A stretch of 64,000 bases of DNA, taken from assembly GCA_016742275.1 (NCBI GenBank), contig JACVCD010000001.1, positions 1-64,000 on the forward strand. Reading direction: 5' to 3'. This document shows, one piece after another, positions 40,156 to 48,413 of the stretch (positions within the stretch are counted from its first letter, which is position 1; each line of letters opens with the position of its first letter). The DNA is from Gemmatimonadaceae bacterium (GTDB taxonomy: Bacteria > Gemmatimonadota > Gemmatimonadetes > Gemmatimonadales > Gemmatimonadaceae). A program made the translations under genes and the position numbers. The notes beneath the pieces are model-generated. The model saw nothing but the letters and a program-made list of their open reading frames with translations, searched no databases and was not told the DNA's origin.

Positions 40156-40212
40156 CGACGACTCCGGTAAGGGCTGCGTGAGTCTACCCCGAGCGACGGG
40201 ATGCGGCAACGC

Positions 40213-40252
40213 GGAATTTCCTGACAGGATTTCCCTACGGGATTTCCCAATG
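40213..40252. repeat. Three GGATTTCCC-type direct repeats
   Basis: GGAATTTCCTGACA, GGATTTCCCTACG and GGATTTCCCAATG lie head to tail. They precede the TPR/ParA-like operon and follow the divergent phosphoribosyltransferase start. They could be operator half-sites, but nothing more can be said. Confidence 0.4.
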
Positions 40253-40375
40253 GAACAGCAACAAGCTTGTAGAGGAGGTGACGCACCGATAGGTTTGCTC
40301 TGCAGCTTCATGAGCTTCATGCTGCGTGAATCGGCTTGCGGCCTTCTTTCCTCCTCTCACGAAACTCGCGAGCGC

Positions 40376-40879
40376 ATGACTTGGTGGCGCCGCCTCGTGG
40401 GCGGCTCGTCGGGGCGCGATGGGCGCCAAACGGACTTCCTCGCTGAAGCGCTCGATCTCGAAGCGCGCGGCGATTATGCGAACGCCCTGACGTCCTATCG
40501 ACTCGCGTTGCGCGAGCGACCGGACGATCTGCGCGTGTTGCAGAACATCGCCATCGCCTTTTCCAAGACCGGGCAGCCGGAAGAAGCCATTCGCACGTAT
40601 CGCCGTGCGTTGCAACTCGATCCGGATCTTGCAGGTGCGCACTACGGGCTGGCATTCCTGCTGCTGAAGCGCGGGGACACGGCACACGCCGGTATGCATC
40701 TCGAATCGTATCTGCGGGCCACGCGCCCGGACGATCAGGGAGCAGCGCGCTTCCGAGCGCACGCCGAACGCACACTCGCGCAGTTACAGGGCGCGGAACC
40801 GGCGCATCCGTCGACCGCCGATGGGCACCAGCACGATGGACACCAGCACGCCGCCGATGACGCGGCGTATGAGGACTGA
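40376..40879 (+). CDS. TPR-repeat protein of the ParA-like operon
   Basis: The 167-residue protein begins [10 protein letters not shown] and has TPR units [40 protein letters not shown] and [22 protein letters not shown] His-rich tail ([12 protein letters not shown]) follows that could bind metal. No signal peptide is present if the start is 40376. The frame is open upstream, and a perfect AGGAGGTGA at 40272-40280 lies in front of in-frame TTG and ATG codons, so a longer product is possible. It overlaps the ParA-like gene by 11 bp. Confidence 0.8.
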   Translation: MTWWRRLVGGSSGRDGRQTDFLAEALDLEARGDYANALTSYRLALRERPDDLRVLQNIAIAFSKTGQPEEAIRTYRRALQLDPDLAGAHYGLAFLLLKRGDTAHAGMHLESYLRATRPDDQGAARFRAHAERTLAQLQGAEPAHPSTADGHQHDGHQHAADDAAYED

Positions 40880-41648
40880 CGTGGGACGCGTTCTTTCCAT
40901 CGTCAGCCAAAAAGGTGGAGTCGGCAAGACGACCACGGCTGTGAATCTGGCCGTCGCCTTCGCGCGGCGCGGACTCAAGACCCTGCTGGTAGACGCCGAT
41001 CCGCAGGGAGCGGTGCGCTACGGTGTCGGGTTGCGTCGTGGTCATCCAACGGTGGGTTTCGATGACTACCTGCGTGGTGAACGGTCGCTGCGTGAAGTGA
41101 TTCTGCCGACCGCAATGCCATGGCTGCGGGTGATTCTCGCTGGCACGGTCAGTGATGCGGCTGATCACACCGCATTCCAGCGCGCCGTTGGTGAAACCAC
41201 CGTACTCGGTGAATTGCTCACGTTGGCGCGTGAGCGTTGTCACGTGGTGGTGGTGGACACACCACCAGGCCTTGGCGCGATCACGCGTCGTGTGCTCGCC
41301 GCGAGTCAGCATGTTGTGGTACCACTGCAGTGCGAACCGCTGGCACTCCAGACCACGCCGCAGATTCTGCGCGCCATTCAGGATGTCATCAGCGAAAACG
41401 ATGAGCTGACGCTCGAAGGGATTCTCCTCACGATGTTCGAAGAGGGGAACCCGGCGACCGAACGCGTGGTACGCTACGTACGAGATCATCTGCCGCAGCA
41501 TCTCGTGTTCGACACGCCTGTGCCGCGCACACCTGCCACAGCCGATGCATTCTCGGCGGGTCAGCCGGTCGTTTTGCGCACGCCGGCCGATCCGGCCAGC
41601 CAGGCCTACGTCAACATCGCCACGCGCCTCGCGGAGCGTTTCGCGTAA
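40869..41648 (+). CDS. Orphan ParA/MinD-like ATPase
   Basis: The 259-residue P-loop ATPase has the deviant Walker [38 protein letters not shown] (Walker A') and [18 protein letters not shown] (Walker B). [17 protein letters not shown] also matches Soj/ParA. No parB is adjacent, so it is probably an orphan positioning ATPase whose partner may be the upstream TPR protein. The start could be ATG 40869 or GTG 40881. Its TAA overlaps the next ATG (TAATG). Confidence 0.9.
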   Translation: MRTDVGRVLSIVSQKGGVGKTTTAVNLAVAFARRGLKTLLVDADPQGAVRYGVGLRRGHPTVGFDDYLRGERSLREVILPTAMPWLRVILAGTVSDAADHTAFQRAVGETTVLGELLTLARERCHVVVVDTPPGLGAITRRVLAASQHVVVPLQCEPLALQTTPQILRAIQDVISENDELTLEGILLTMFEEGNPATERVVRYVRDHLPQHLVFDTPVPRTPATADAFSAGQPVVLRTPADPASQAYVNIATRLAERFA

Positions 41649-42475
41649 TGCATGTTCATCACCGCCGGGCACGTCGCGTGCTCGGGGCTGTCGTACTGCT
41701 CGCCGTTGGAACTGCCGCAGGATTTGCCGCCTGTGCGGAAATCGGTACGGCACCGGACCAACCGGCCGCCATCGAACTCGATCCGTTTGCATCGCCTTCC
41801 ATCGTGGTCGGTGATACGCTGCGGAATTTCGATGGTGTTGTCACGCCAATGCGGGCGGTCGTACGCAACGTGGCTGGTGATCCCATTGCCGACGCGCCGG
41901 TGCGGTATCTCTATGCGGACTTCAATCGCGATTCGGCACTCAAAGTCGATTCTGCAACAGGTGTGGTCGTTGCACTCAAAGCTATTTCTTCCGAAGCTCG
42001 TCTCGCGGCCCGCATTGGCAACTCGTTGCAGGTGTTGCGCGCTTTGACCGTGACCGTACAACCCGACACGATCGAAGGAGCGGCACCGACAAGTGCGCTC
42101 AACGTCCGCATCCCGGATACGCTCAGCAACAGAACGGGGGAGTTCCGTGTCACGTTACGCAACCTCCAGACCACGCCTCGTCAAACAGTGAATGCGTGGG
42201 TGGTGCGTTATAAGCTCATCACCCCCGCCAATCCGACCAACGACACCACGGCTGCGGCCTGGCTGGTGGATGACAACAATCGGCGCACCGACGTCGATAC
42301 CACGGATACCGGCGGTACCGCCCGTCGCTTCGTGCGTGTGCGCGGTGGTCAGTTCCCTGCCACGCTCCGTGAAGACAGCGTCGTAGTGGAAGTCATAGCC
42401 CAGTACAAAGGCCAGGCGGTTCGTGGTGGCCCGCTCCGCCTCAAGGCCGCCGTAGTCGACACCACGCGCCGCTAA
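41648..42475 (+). CDS. Lipoprotein with Ig-like repeats, unknown function
   Basis: The 275-residue protein has a basic start, a hydrophobic segment and a lipoprotein-like FAAC at about residue 29. Beta-rich segments such as AVVRNVAGDPIADAPVRYLY resemble bacterial Ig-like (BIG) domains. ATGVVVALKAISSEARLAA and GEFRVTLRNLQTTPRQTV also fit. It is coupled to the ParA-like gene by TAATG. An exported protein translated from the same operon as a cytoplasmic ATPase is an odd combination. Confidence 0.78.
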   Translation: MHVHHRRARRVLGAVVLLAVGTAAGFAACAEIGTAPDQPAAIELDPFASPSIVVGDTLRNFDGVVTPMRAVVRNVAGDPIADAPVRYLYADFNRDSALKVDSATGVVVALKAISSEARLAARIGNSLQVLRALTVTVQPDTIEGAAPTSALNVRIPDTLSNRTGEFRVTLRNLQTTPRQTVNAWVVRYKLITPANPTNDTTAAAWLVDDNNRRTDVDTTDTGGTARRFVRVRGGQFPATLREDSVVVEVIAQYKGQAVRGGPLRLKAAVVDTTRR

Positions 42476-42555
42476 ATCAACGGTTCGCGGCTCTCCCCTC
42501 GCGTCATCCGGGTACGCGGGCCAATTTGCGGTGTCCCCCCTTTTGAGAGAGCGCG

Positions 42556-44442
42556 ATGAGTTCACTTGCGGCCTCCGCCGTGCCATCCCTGCACAACACC
42601 CTGTCAGGCATCCCTGCCGCCACGACGTCTGCGGCCGGTGGACCACGCCCCGCGCCCGGCACGCTGAATCGCATGCTGTTCGATGCGGTCGAGCGCTTCG
42701 ATCGCGCCGATGCGCTGCTCTACAAGGTGAACGGGGTGTGGCAGCCCACGAGCCATCGCACCATTCTCGAACGCGTGCGGCATATCGCGCTGGGGCTCGC
42801 TGATCTCGGCATCACCGACAAGGAACGTGTCGGCATCCTTTCGGAGAATCGCCCCGAGTGGCTGATCACCGACTACGCCTGCATCTGCAGTGGCGTGACG
42901 GACGTACCGATTTACCCCACGCTCCCTGCTGAACAGCTGCCGTATCTGTTCAACGACTCGGGTGCGCGCGCGGTCTTCGTGTCCACGCCGGAGCAGGCGC
43001 GCAAGGTGGCGAGCATCCGCGGTCAGACACCCGGCCTGCAGTGGATCATCGGTTTCAGCGCCACGAAGGCGGACGGATGTGATTTCACGTTCGATGAAAT
43101 CCTCGCACGTGGTGCCGCTGTTGACAGTCCCGAACGCGCCACGCTGTTCAAGGAGCGGGCGCTGCAGATCGCACCGGATCAGTTGGTGACGCTGATCTAC
43201 ACGTCAGGTACCACCGGCAATCCCAAGGGTGTGATGTTGTCGCAGGACAACATCTACTCCAACGTGGTCGCCTGTCAGCAATTCTTTGCGACCACGCCAA
43301 CCGATACCGCGCTCAGCTTCCTCCCGCTCAGCCACATCTTCGAGCGCACGGGCGCCTACTTCCTGTTCGGCAGTGGTGTGCGTATTGCGTACGCCGAGTC
43401 GGTGGATACGGTGCCGGTGAACATGAGCGAGATCAAGCCGTCGCTGATGCTGTCGGTTCCTCGCCTGTACGAAAAGATCTATGCGCGTGTGCTCGAGAAC
43501 GCCGTGAGTTCCGGTGGCCTCAAGAAGCGCATTTTCTTGTGGGCCAAGAGCGTCGGCGAACGCTGGGCTGACGAAAAACTCGCCGGCCGTTCTGCCGGTG
43601 GTCTACTTGGCATGCAGTACGATCTCGCCCAGAAGTTGGTGTTCTCCAAACTCAAGGAACGCACCGGCGGTAATATCCGGTTTTTCATCTCGGGTGGTGC
43701 TCCGCTCTCACCGGACATCGCGAAGTTCTTCTACTCCGCCGGTCTCATCATTCTCGAGGGGTACGGTCTCACCGAGACATCACCGGTCATCGCGGCCAAC
43801 TCACTCAAGCACTATCGCCTCGGCACCGTTGGAAAACCCATCGCCGGCGTGGAAGTCAAGATTGCGTCGGATGGCGAGATCCTTTCCCGTGGCCCGCACA
43901 TCATGCAGGGGTACTACAACAACCCCGAGGCCACGCGCGAAGCGATTGACGAGGATGGCTGGTACCACACGGGAGACATTGGCAGCATCGAAGATGGCTT
44001 CCTGCGCATCACGGATCGCAAGAAGGACATCATTGTCACGGCTGGCGGCAAGAACATTGCTCCGCAGCCGATCGAGAATCTGCTCAAGACCAACAAGTAC
44101 GTCTCCCAGGCAGTCATGATCGGCGACAAGCGCAAGTTCCCGATCGTGCTCATCGTGCCGAACTGGGATCAGCTCGAGAAGTGGTGTGCCCGTCAGCAGA
44201 TCGTGTGGACGTCGCGCGCGGAACTGCTGGCCATGCCCACCATTCAGTCGAAGATGGAGAAGGAAGTGAAGGAGCAGCTCAAGCATCTTGCGAACTTCGA
44301 GATGCCAAAGAAGGTGGGACTGCTCGAACACGACTTCTCGATCGAACGTGGCGAGCTCACGCCCAAGCTGAGCGTGAAGCGCCGGGTGATCGACAAGACG
44401 TACAAGGCGCTCATCGACAGCATGTACTCGGAAGCCGAATAG
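42556..44442 (+). CDS. Long-chain acyl-CoA synthetase (FadD15-like)
   Basis: The 628-residue AMP-forming enzyme has ILSENRPEWLITDYAC, TLIYTSGTTGNPKGVMLSQ (P-loop), FLPLSHIFERTGAY, GGAPLSPDIAKFFYSAG, EGYGLTETSPVIAAN, DGWYHTGDIG and ITDRKKDIIVTAGGKNIAP. It activates long-chain fatty acids with ATP and CoA. GAGAG precedes the ATG. The long linker and FYSAGL segment match the eukaryote-like/FadD15 subgroup. The enoyl-CoA hydratase at 25.7 kb could work downstream of it. Confidence 0.95.
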   Translation: MSSLAASAVPSLHNTLSGIPAATTSAAGGPRPAPGTLNRMLFDAVERFDRADALLYKVNGVWQPTSHRTILERVRHIALGLADLGITDKERVGILSENRPEWLITDYACICSGVTDVPIYPTLPAEQLPYLFNDSGARAVFVSTPEQARKVASIRGQTPGLQWIIGFSATKADGCDFTFDEILARGAAVDSPERATLFKERALQIAPDQLVTLIYTSGTTGNPKGVMLSQDNIYSNVVACQQFFATTPTDTALSFLPLSHIFERTGAYFLFGSGVRIAYAESVDTVPVNMSEIKPSLMLSVPRLYEKIYARVLENAVSSGGLKKRIFLWAKSVGERWADEKLAGRSAGGLLGMQYDLAQKLVFSKLKERTGGNIRFFISGGAPLSPDIAKFFYSAGLIILEGYGLTETSPVIAANSLKHYRLGTVGKPIAGVEVKIASDGEILSRGPHIMQGYYNNPEATREAIDEDGWYHTGDIGSIEDGFLRITDRKKDIIVTAGGKNIAPQPIENLLKTNKYVSQAVMIGDKRKFPIVLIVPNWDQLEKWCARQQIVWTSRAELLAMPTIQSKMEKEVKEQLKHLANFEMPKKVGLLEHDFSIERGELTPKLSVKRRVIDKTYKALIDSMYSEAE

Positions 44443-44449
44443 CGGCTTT

Positions 44450-44481
44450 ACTGAACCGAAGCTGAACGGGAACAGTTCAGT
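44450..44481. terminator. Hairpin between convergent genes
   Basis: ACTGAAC (44450-44456) pairs with GTTCAGT (44475-44481). The right arm covers the stop of the minus-strand gene. There is no T tract, so termination is only plausible. Confidence 0.4.
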
Positions 44482-45061
44482 CGATGATTTCCGGCGCGCG
44501 CCGGCGGAGCTCAATGAGTCCGCTGGCGCGCGCTGTCACTTCAGCCACCCACTCGGTCTCGTCACGCGCGAGTTCACGCACACCATCCGGAAGCGGAGCG
44601 GTGGCCGGCGCCACGATGCGTCCCCCCTGACGTACGACACGCACAGCCTCGGCCAGATACGTTGGCGTGGCGTGCGCCTCATCGAGTGCCGCAGCCGCGA
44701 TGGTGCCGGCGCCAAGAGGCAATCGTTCACCAATCTGCATGCTGGCCTGCTGCACACCCGTCGCATCATGTGCACCGATCAGCAGCGCGCTCTGCGTGCT
44801 CTCCGTCATTCCGAGCAGAGCCGCCAACCGTGACAGGTCGAGATCGTGCATGATCCGGGCAGAGGCCTGCGTCGACGCAGGCTCCGCCGCTGCAACAAAC
44901 TGTGCGAGTCCATCACGCACCTCGTATTCGGCACCGCAGACCGGGCATGCCAAGTCGGCGCGCAGCAGCGTGGCATCGACAGCGTCGTGCACCATCACCA
45001 CCAGCCACGACTCTTCATGCGCAGCGGGACAGCGAAGCGAATCCAACAGGTCTCTGTGCAT
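44477..45061 (-). CDS. Trm112-like zinc-ribbon protein with degenerate methyltransferase-like tail
   Basis: The 194-residue protein starts MHRDLLDSLRCPAAHEESW and has LACPCPVCGAE-type residues LACPVCGAEYEVRDGLAQFV, a Trm112-like zinc ribbon. The rest (SRLAALLGMTESTQSALLIG, AVRVVRQGGRIVAPA) resembles a methyltransferase Rossmann half without the SAM loop. It may be an accessory subunit, but no function is claimed. Confidence 0.7.
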   Translation of the reverse strand: MHRDLLDSLRCPAAHEESWLVVMVHDAVDATLLRADLACPVCGAEYEVRDGLAQFVAAAEPASTQASARIMHDLDLSRLAALLGMTESTQSALLIGAHDATGVQQASMQIGERLPLGAGTIAAAALDEAHATPTYLAEAVRVVRQGGRIVAPATAPLPDGVRELARDETEWVAEVTARASGLIELRRRAPEIID

Positions 45062-45078
45062 CGATCGTACTGTACGAA

Positions 45079-45795
45079 CTACGCGCGGCTCAGGCGCAGT
45101 TCATCAATATTCACGTGAGCTGGTCGTGTGACGGCCCACAACACCGCTTCGGCAACGTCCTCCGCACGCAACATCGATGCGCGCTTGGGGAAGCCTGGTG
45201 TGTTGTCCGGATCGATCGGATCCCAGATCGGTGTATCGGTGGCGGACGGTGAAATCAGCGTGGTGCGAATGCCTGTCCCCACCATTTCCTCCCGCAGGAC
45301 TTCGTGCAGCGCCCGCGCACCAAACTTGCTGGCCGAATACGCACTATTGCCGGCAAAAATGCGGCGATCGGCCACCGAGCCAATGGTGACAACGTGCCCG
45401 CGTCCAGCCGCCTGCATGGGGCCCAACAACGCGTGCAACACACGGAAGGGCGAGATCACGTTGGCCTCCAGCGTAGAGGCCAGTTGATCAGGCGAGGTCG
45501 CAGCTACCGACGCGATAGGGAAAACACCGGCGTTGTTGACCAGCACATCGACCCGACCGCTCGTCTGCTCGACCACGCGGGTCACCGTGGCCTGTAGTGC
45601 GTGGGCATCGCAGACGTCACACGGCGCCGTCACGATGCGCCCTTCACTTTCAGCGACCAGTGCATCCAACGCCGCAACATTGCGCGCCAATGCGTGCACG
45701 GTTGCGCCAGCCGACGCGAGCGCCAGCGCTACTGCTCGCCCAATGCCTCGCGAGGCACCGGTTACCAGTACATGCTGCCCACGCAAAGTACTCAC
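45079..45795 (-). CDS. Short-chain dehydrogenase/reductase
   Basis: The 238-residue SDR has VLVTGASRGIGRAVALALA (NADP-binding glycine motif), VLVNNAGVFPI, a catalytic Ser in VTIGSVADRRIF and YSASKFG (Tyr and Lys). The start is GTG 45793-45795 (VSTLRGQHVL); upstream in-frame codons encode unconserved sequence. The substrate is unknown. It lies between the Trm112-like gene and folE on the same strand. Confidence 0.92.
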   Translation of the reverse strand: MSTLRGQHVLVTGASRGIGRAVALALASAGATVHALARNVAALDALVAESEGRIVTAPCDVCDAHALQATVTRVVEQTSGRVDVLVNNAGVFPIASVAATSPDQLASTLEANVISPFRVLHALLGPMQAAGRGHVVTIGSVADRRIFAGNSAYSASKFGARALHEVLREEMVGTGIRTTLISPSATDTPIWDPIDPDNTPGFPKRASMLRAEDVAEAVLWAVTRPAHVNIDELRLSRA

Positions 45796-45808
45796 GTGAT
45801 GAGTCGGG

Positions 45809-46477
45809 TCAGATGGAGGTAGGCGCCTGCGCCAGACGCAGGAACTCACTGCGAGTCTTGCTGTCGTCGCGGAAGAGACCACGCAGCGACGAGGTGATGG
45901 TGCGCGAGTTCTGTTTCTCCACGCCACGCATCATCATGCACAGGTGGACCGCTTCGATCACCACGCCAACACCCTTGGGACGCAGCACTTCTTCCAGCGC
46001 ATCGGCGATCTGCTCACCCAATCGCTCCTGCACCTGCAAGCGACGGGCAAAGACTTCGACGACGCGTGGGATCTTGGAGAGGCCGACGATCCGGCCATTC
46101 GGGATGTACGCCACATGCACCTTCCCGAAGAACGGCAACATGTGATGCTCACACATCGAGTACATCTCGATGTCGCGCACCATGACCATGTTCTCGTGAT
46201 TCTCCTCGAACAGCGCATCACCGATTACGTCTGCCGCCGTCTGCCCATAGCCGCGCGTGAGCCACATCATGGCCTTGGACACGCGGCTCGGCGTCTTGAG
46301 CAGTCCGTTGCGTTCCGGATCCTCGCCGACCATCTCGAGCTGACGTCGGACGAGCGCCTCGTAGTCGGCCAGATCGCCCTCGACGGGATAGTCATCAGGA
46401 TCGGTTACACGCACCGCCATGCGGCCCGTCGGGCCTTCTGAGCGACTCACGGCGTCACTCCCCTTCGTAGTCGACAT
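45809..46477 (-). CDS. folE: GTP cyclohydrolase I
   Basis: The 222-residue enzyme makes dihydroneopterin triphosphate from GTP, the first step of folate and related pterins. Zinc ligands are visible in [14 protein letters not shown] and [41 protein letters not shown] is also diagnostic. ATG 46475-46477 ([10 protein letters not shown]) overlaps queD by 23 bp; ATG 46420 is an alternative. A coupled pterin operon with the next gene is implied. Confidence 0.96.
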   Translation of the reverse strand: MSTTKGSDAVSRSEGPTGRMAVRVTDPDDYPVEGDLADYEALVRRQLEMVGEDPERNGLLKTPSRVSKAMMWLTRGYGQTAADVIGDALFEENHENMVMVRDIEMYSMCEHHMLPFFGKVHVAYIPNGRIVGLSKIPRVVEVFARRLQVQERLGEQIADALEEVLRPKGVGVVIEAVHLCMMMRGVEKQNSRTITSSLRGLFRDDSKTRSEFLRLAQAPTSI

Positions 46478-46868
46478 AGTTGTTTTCGGTCTCCCAGAGC
46501 CGAAGACGGACGAGTTGTGCCGGAGCAATGGCCGGAGCCAGCACCTTCCACATCTGCACGATGATGTTTTCGGTGGTGGGATTGATACCCGCCATATAGG
46601 GCACGTCGAGATTGAAGTTGCGATGATCCGTCTGATCGATGACTTCGCGTTCGACGACATCCCGCAACTGCCCCAGATCAATCACGTAGCCCGTCGTTTC
46701 GTTCACCGGGCCACGCACCGACACTTCGAGCTCGTAGTTGTGCCCGTGCCAGTTGGGGTTGTTGCACTTGCCGAACAGTCGCCGATTTTCCTCATCGGAC
46801 AACGCAGGGTTATGCACACGATGCGCCGCGTTGAAGCGGAGTCGGCGGGTCACGGTAACGATGGGCAT
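46455..46868 (-). CDS. queD: 6-pyruvoyl/6-carboxytetrahydropterin synthase family (QueD/PTPS)
   Basis: The 137-residue protein has [12 protein letters not shown] (zinc His), [18 protein letters not shown] (catalytic Cys and zinc His), [13 protein letters not shown] and [12 protein letters not shown] with TTENI and the C-terminal [12 protein letters not shown]. It converts dihydroneopterin triphosphate, the product of FolE encoded next to it. CNNPNxHGHNY is closer to the PTPS style than to Escherichia coli QueD, so a role in queuosine or in another pterin cannot be decided. The upstream region carries a terminator and a probable 6S RNA. Confidence 0.88.
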   Translation of the reverse strand: MPIVTVTRRLRFNAAHRVHNPALSDEENRRLFGKCNNPNWHGHNYELEVSVRGPVNETTGYVIDLGQLRDVVEREVIDQTDHRNFNLDVPYMAGINPTTENIIVQMWKVLAPAIAPAQLVRLRLWETENNYVDYEGE

Positions 46869-46937
46869 ACCCCGACAACCATCGAAGGAGGAGAGAAGTT
46901 CCTGCAGCACCCACCCGAAAGAACCGAGCGATCGGGT

Positions 46938-46976
46938 AAAAAAGCAACGGCCCCGCCACTGGGACGGGGCCGCTGC
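46938..46976 (-). terminator. Rho-independent terminator downstream of the 6S RNA candidate
   Basis: On the minus strand the stem CGGCCCCG/CGGGGCCG (46965-46972 with 46948-46955), extended by three more pairs, is followed by six T. It ends whatever is transcribed from 47160 downward, about 70 bp before queD. Confidence 0.85.
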
Positions 46977-46979
46977 GAC

Positions 46980-47160
46980 AATCACGGGTACGAAGAGGTG
47001 GTCTTGAAGCCCAAAGGAAAGGATTGAGACTCTCACCGCGCTTCCGCCTTCCCCGCACTGGGGCATGACGTTCACACCGTTTGTCGAGTCCTCTCTTAGG
47101 ACTTATCGGCTCAAGAAGTAAAGTCTCTCCGCCCCGCTATCAGTGGTTCCTGCTAACTGA
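46980..47160 (-). ncRNA. ssrS: Probable 6S RNA
   Basis: The minus strand reads CTTGAGCCGATA at about 47118-47107. That is almost the conserved CCTGAGCCGATA of Escherichia coli 6S RNA, and it pairs with GGGCTTCAAG about 95 bases later, just as in 6S. Outer pairs (AGAG/CTCT and CGGG/CCCG) extend the imperfect stem, and small hairpins (AGTCC/GGACT, CCCC/GGGG) fill the inside. A promoter with 17-bp spacing lies directly upstream and a terminator directly downstream. No protein-coding frame fits. 6S RNA mimics an open promoter and sequesters RNA polymerase in stationary phase. The alternative is a riboswitch-type leader of queD. Confidence 0.6.
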
Positions 47161-47165
47161 CGCGT

Positions 47166-47194
47166 AGAGTAGGGCGCCGTCACGGCCAGCGCAA
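47166..47194 (-). promoter_or_regulatory. Promoter of the 6S RNA candidate
   Basis: On the minus strand TTGCGC (47194-47189) and TACTCT (47171-47166) are spaced 17 bp, predicting a start near 47160. Confidence 0.5.
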
Positions 47195-47220
47195 GACGAG
47201 CATTTTCGAGGTCCGTGCGC

Positions 47221-47232
47221 TAGATTTCAATC
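47221..47232 (+). promoter_or_regulatory. -10-like box before the small membrane-protein gene
   Basis: TAGATT at 47221-47226 ends six bases before ATG 47233. The arrangement resembles the one before dnaE2 (both have TTTCAAT just upstream of the ATG). No -35 is obvious. Confidence 0.3.
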
Positions 47233-47400
47233 ATGGATCTGACCTTGATCGGCGGAATTGTGATGTTGGTGGTGTGGGGCGCTTTGACCGTGACGACGGA
47301 AGCGCCCGGCTGGGTGCACCTGCTGCTCACGGCTGGTGTGTTCCTCATCATCTGGCGCATTGTTGTGCGCGATACACCATCCGGACCGTCGCGCAAGTAA
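47233..47400 (+). CDS. Small membrane protein (DUF5670/lmo0937-like)
   Basis: Translation from ATG 47233 gives 55 residues with two hydrophobic stretches (LIGGIVMLVVWGALTV and VHLLLTAGVFLIIWRIVV) and a basic end PSGPSRK. The spacing and the GWVHLLLTAG turn resemble the tiny two-helix DUF5670 proteins. It is too short for routine gene calling, but the codon use fits its neighbours. Confidence 0.6.
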   Translation: MDLTLIGGIVMLVVWGALTVTTEAPGWVHLLLTAGVFLIIWRIVVRDTPSGPSRK

Positions 47401-47432
47401 CTGCGCCGCCGCATTGTCGCTCTCGTCGCGAC

Positions 47433-48410
47433 TCAGATTTCCCAATTCGACAATACAATTCCTTCGGCCGGCGGAACTTCGTTCCAGCCGTGCGCACTCA
47501 TGCGCAGGTCGGTCCATCGAACGCGCGCGCCAAGTGCTACCAGCGTGCGATACGCATCCGGATAGTCACCCTGCAATCGGATTGCCAGACGCCGCGTACC
47601 AGCGCGCCTTGCCAGATCCGCCAGCGCTCCGAGCATCTGTGGCAACTCCGCGCGATGCTCCATCACGAGTTTGAGCACACGCAACTCATCGCGCGAACGT
47701 CCCTCGACCAGCGGAGAGCTGTGGCAGAGAGCAAAGCCCGTCGGACGATCCGGCGCGCCCAGCATCAAGGTATCGCCGAGTGAAAGCGTGTCGGTGATTT
47801 CGAGTTCTCGCGTGAAGTCATATCCAGGCATCACACGCTCCGTCAACGCCTGACACGCCGCCAATGCATCGTCCTTGGCCAAAGGACTCATCTGCGACAG
47901 CAACAGCGGTGAGCGCTCGCCAAGTGCGGCGTCGAGCGTGAACGTCACGGTGAGATAGCCAGGCACGAATCCGAGATTCGAATAGAACCCGATGTTGTCC
48001 ATCGTGCGCGGCATGGTCTCGAGTCCGATGACTCGCGTGCGTTGGAGTCGCAACCAACGCATGCCACTCTGCACAATGATCTTGCCAAGCCCCGCGCTCT
48101 GGTGATCGGGGCGCACGCAGAGTGGGCCCATCCAGCCTTCCGTGCCGGATACGTGTGCCATATTGAACGCCACAATCCGTCCGCGTTCGTCGCGCCAGCA
48201 CAGTGCGCCTTCGCCAGCGTCATCAATGGCGTAGCGCCAGATGGCCGGATTGAGCGGCGGCACACGCACGCCCTGCATACCGTCCTTGCGGTATCGCTCG
48301 GTGAAGGCTTCGGTGAAGACCTCGTTGAGCTGCGGAATGTCATCGTGCTTGGCAACGAAAGGACCTTCTACTGGTCGTGTCGGTCGGTGCGGACGTGACG
48401 ACACAGCCAT
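47433..48410 (-). CDS. Two-domain GNAT acetyltransferase
   Basis: The 325-residue protein has an N-terminal GNAT domain with the acetyl-CoA motif GPLCVRPDHQSAGLGKIIVQ near residue 96 and FYSNLGFVPGY. A second, weaker GNAT-like half follows (GFALCHSSPLVEGRSRDELR, LADLARRAGTRRLAIRLQGD). The substrate is unknown. It ends just before sbcC on the same strand (3 bp gap), so it may share that transcript. Confidence 0.87.
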   Translation of the reverse strand: MAVSSRPHRPTRPVEGPFVAKHDDIPQLNEVFTEAFTERYRKDGMQGVRVPPLNPAIWRYAIDDAGEGALCWRDERGRIVAFNMAHVSGTEGWMGPLCVRPDHQSAGLGKIIVQSGMRWLRLQRTRVIGLETMPRTMDNIGFYSNLGFVPGYLTVTFTLDAALGERSPLLLSQMSPLAKDDALAACQALTERVMPGYDFTRELEITDTLSLGDTLMLGAPDRPTGFALCHSSPLVEGRSRDELRVLKLVMEHRAELPQMLGALADLARRAGTRRLAIRLQGDYPDAYRTLVALGARVRWTDLRMSAHGWNEVPPAEGIVLSNWEI

Positions 48411-48413
48411 TGG

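Noticed and set aside
46980-47160. Riboswitch (preQ1, SAM or cobalamin) upstream of queD
   Set aside because: No conserved core of those classes could be matched, whereas the GAGCCGATA/TTCAAG pairing fits 6S RNA; left as the alternative.
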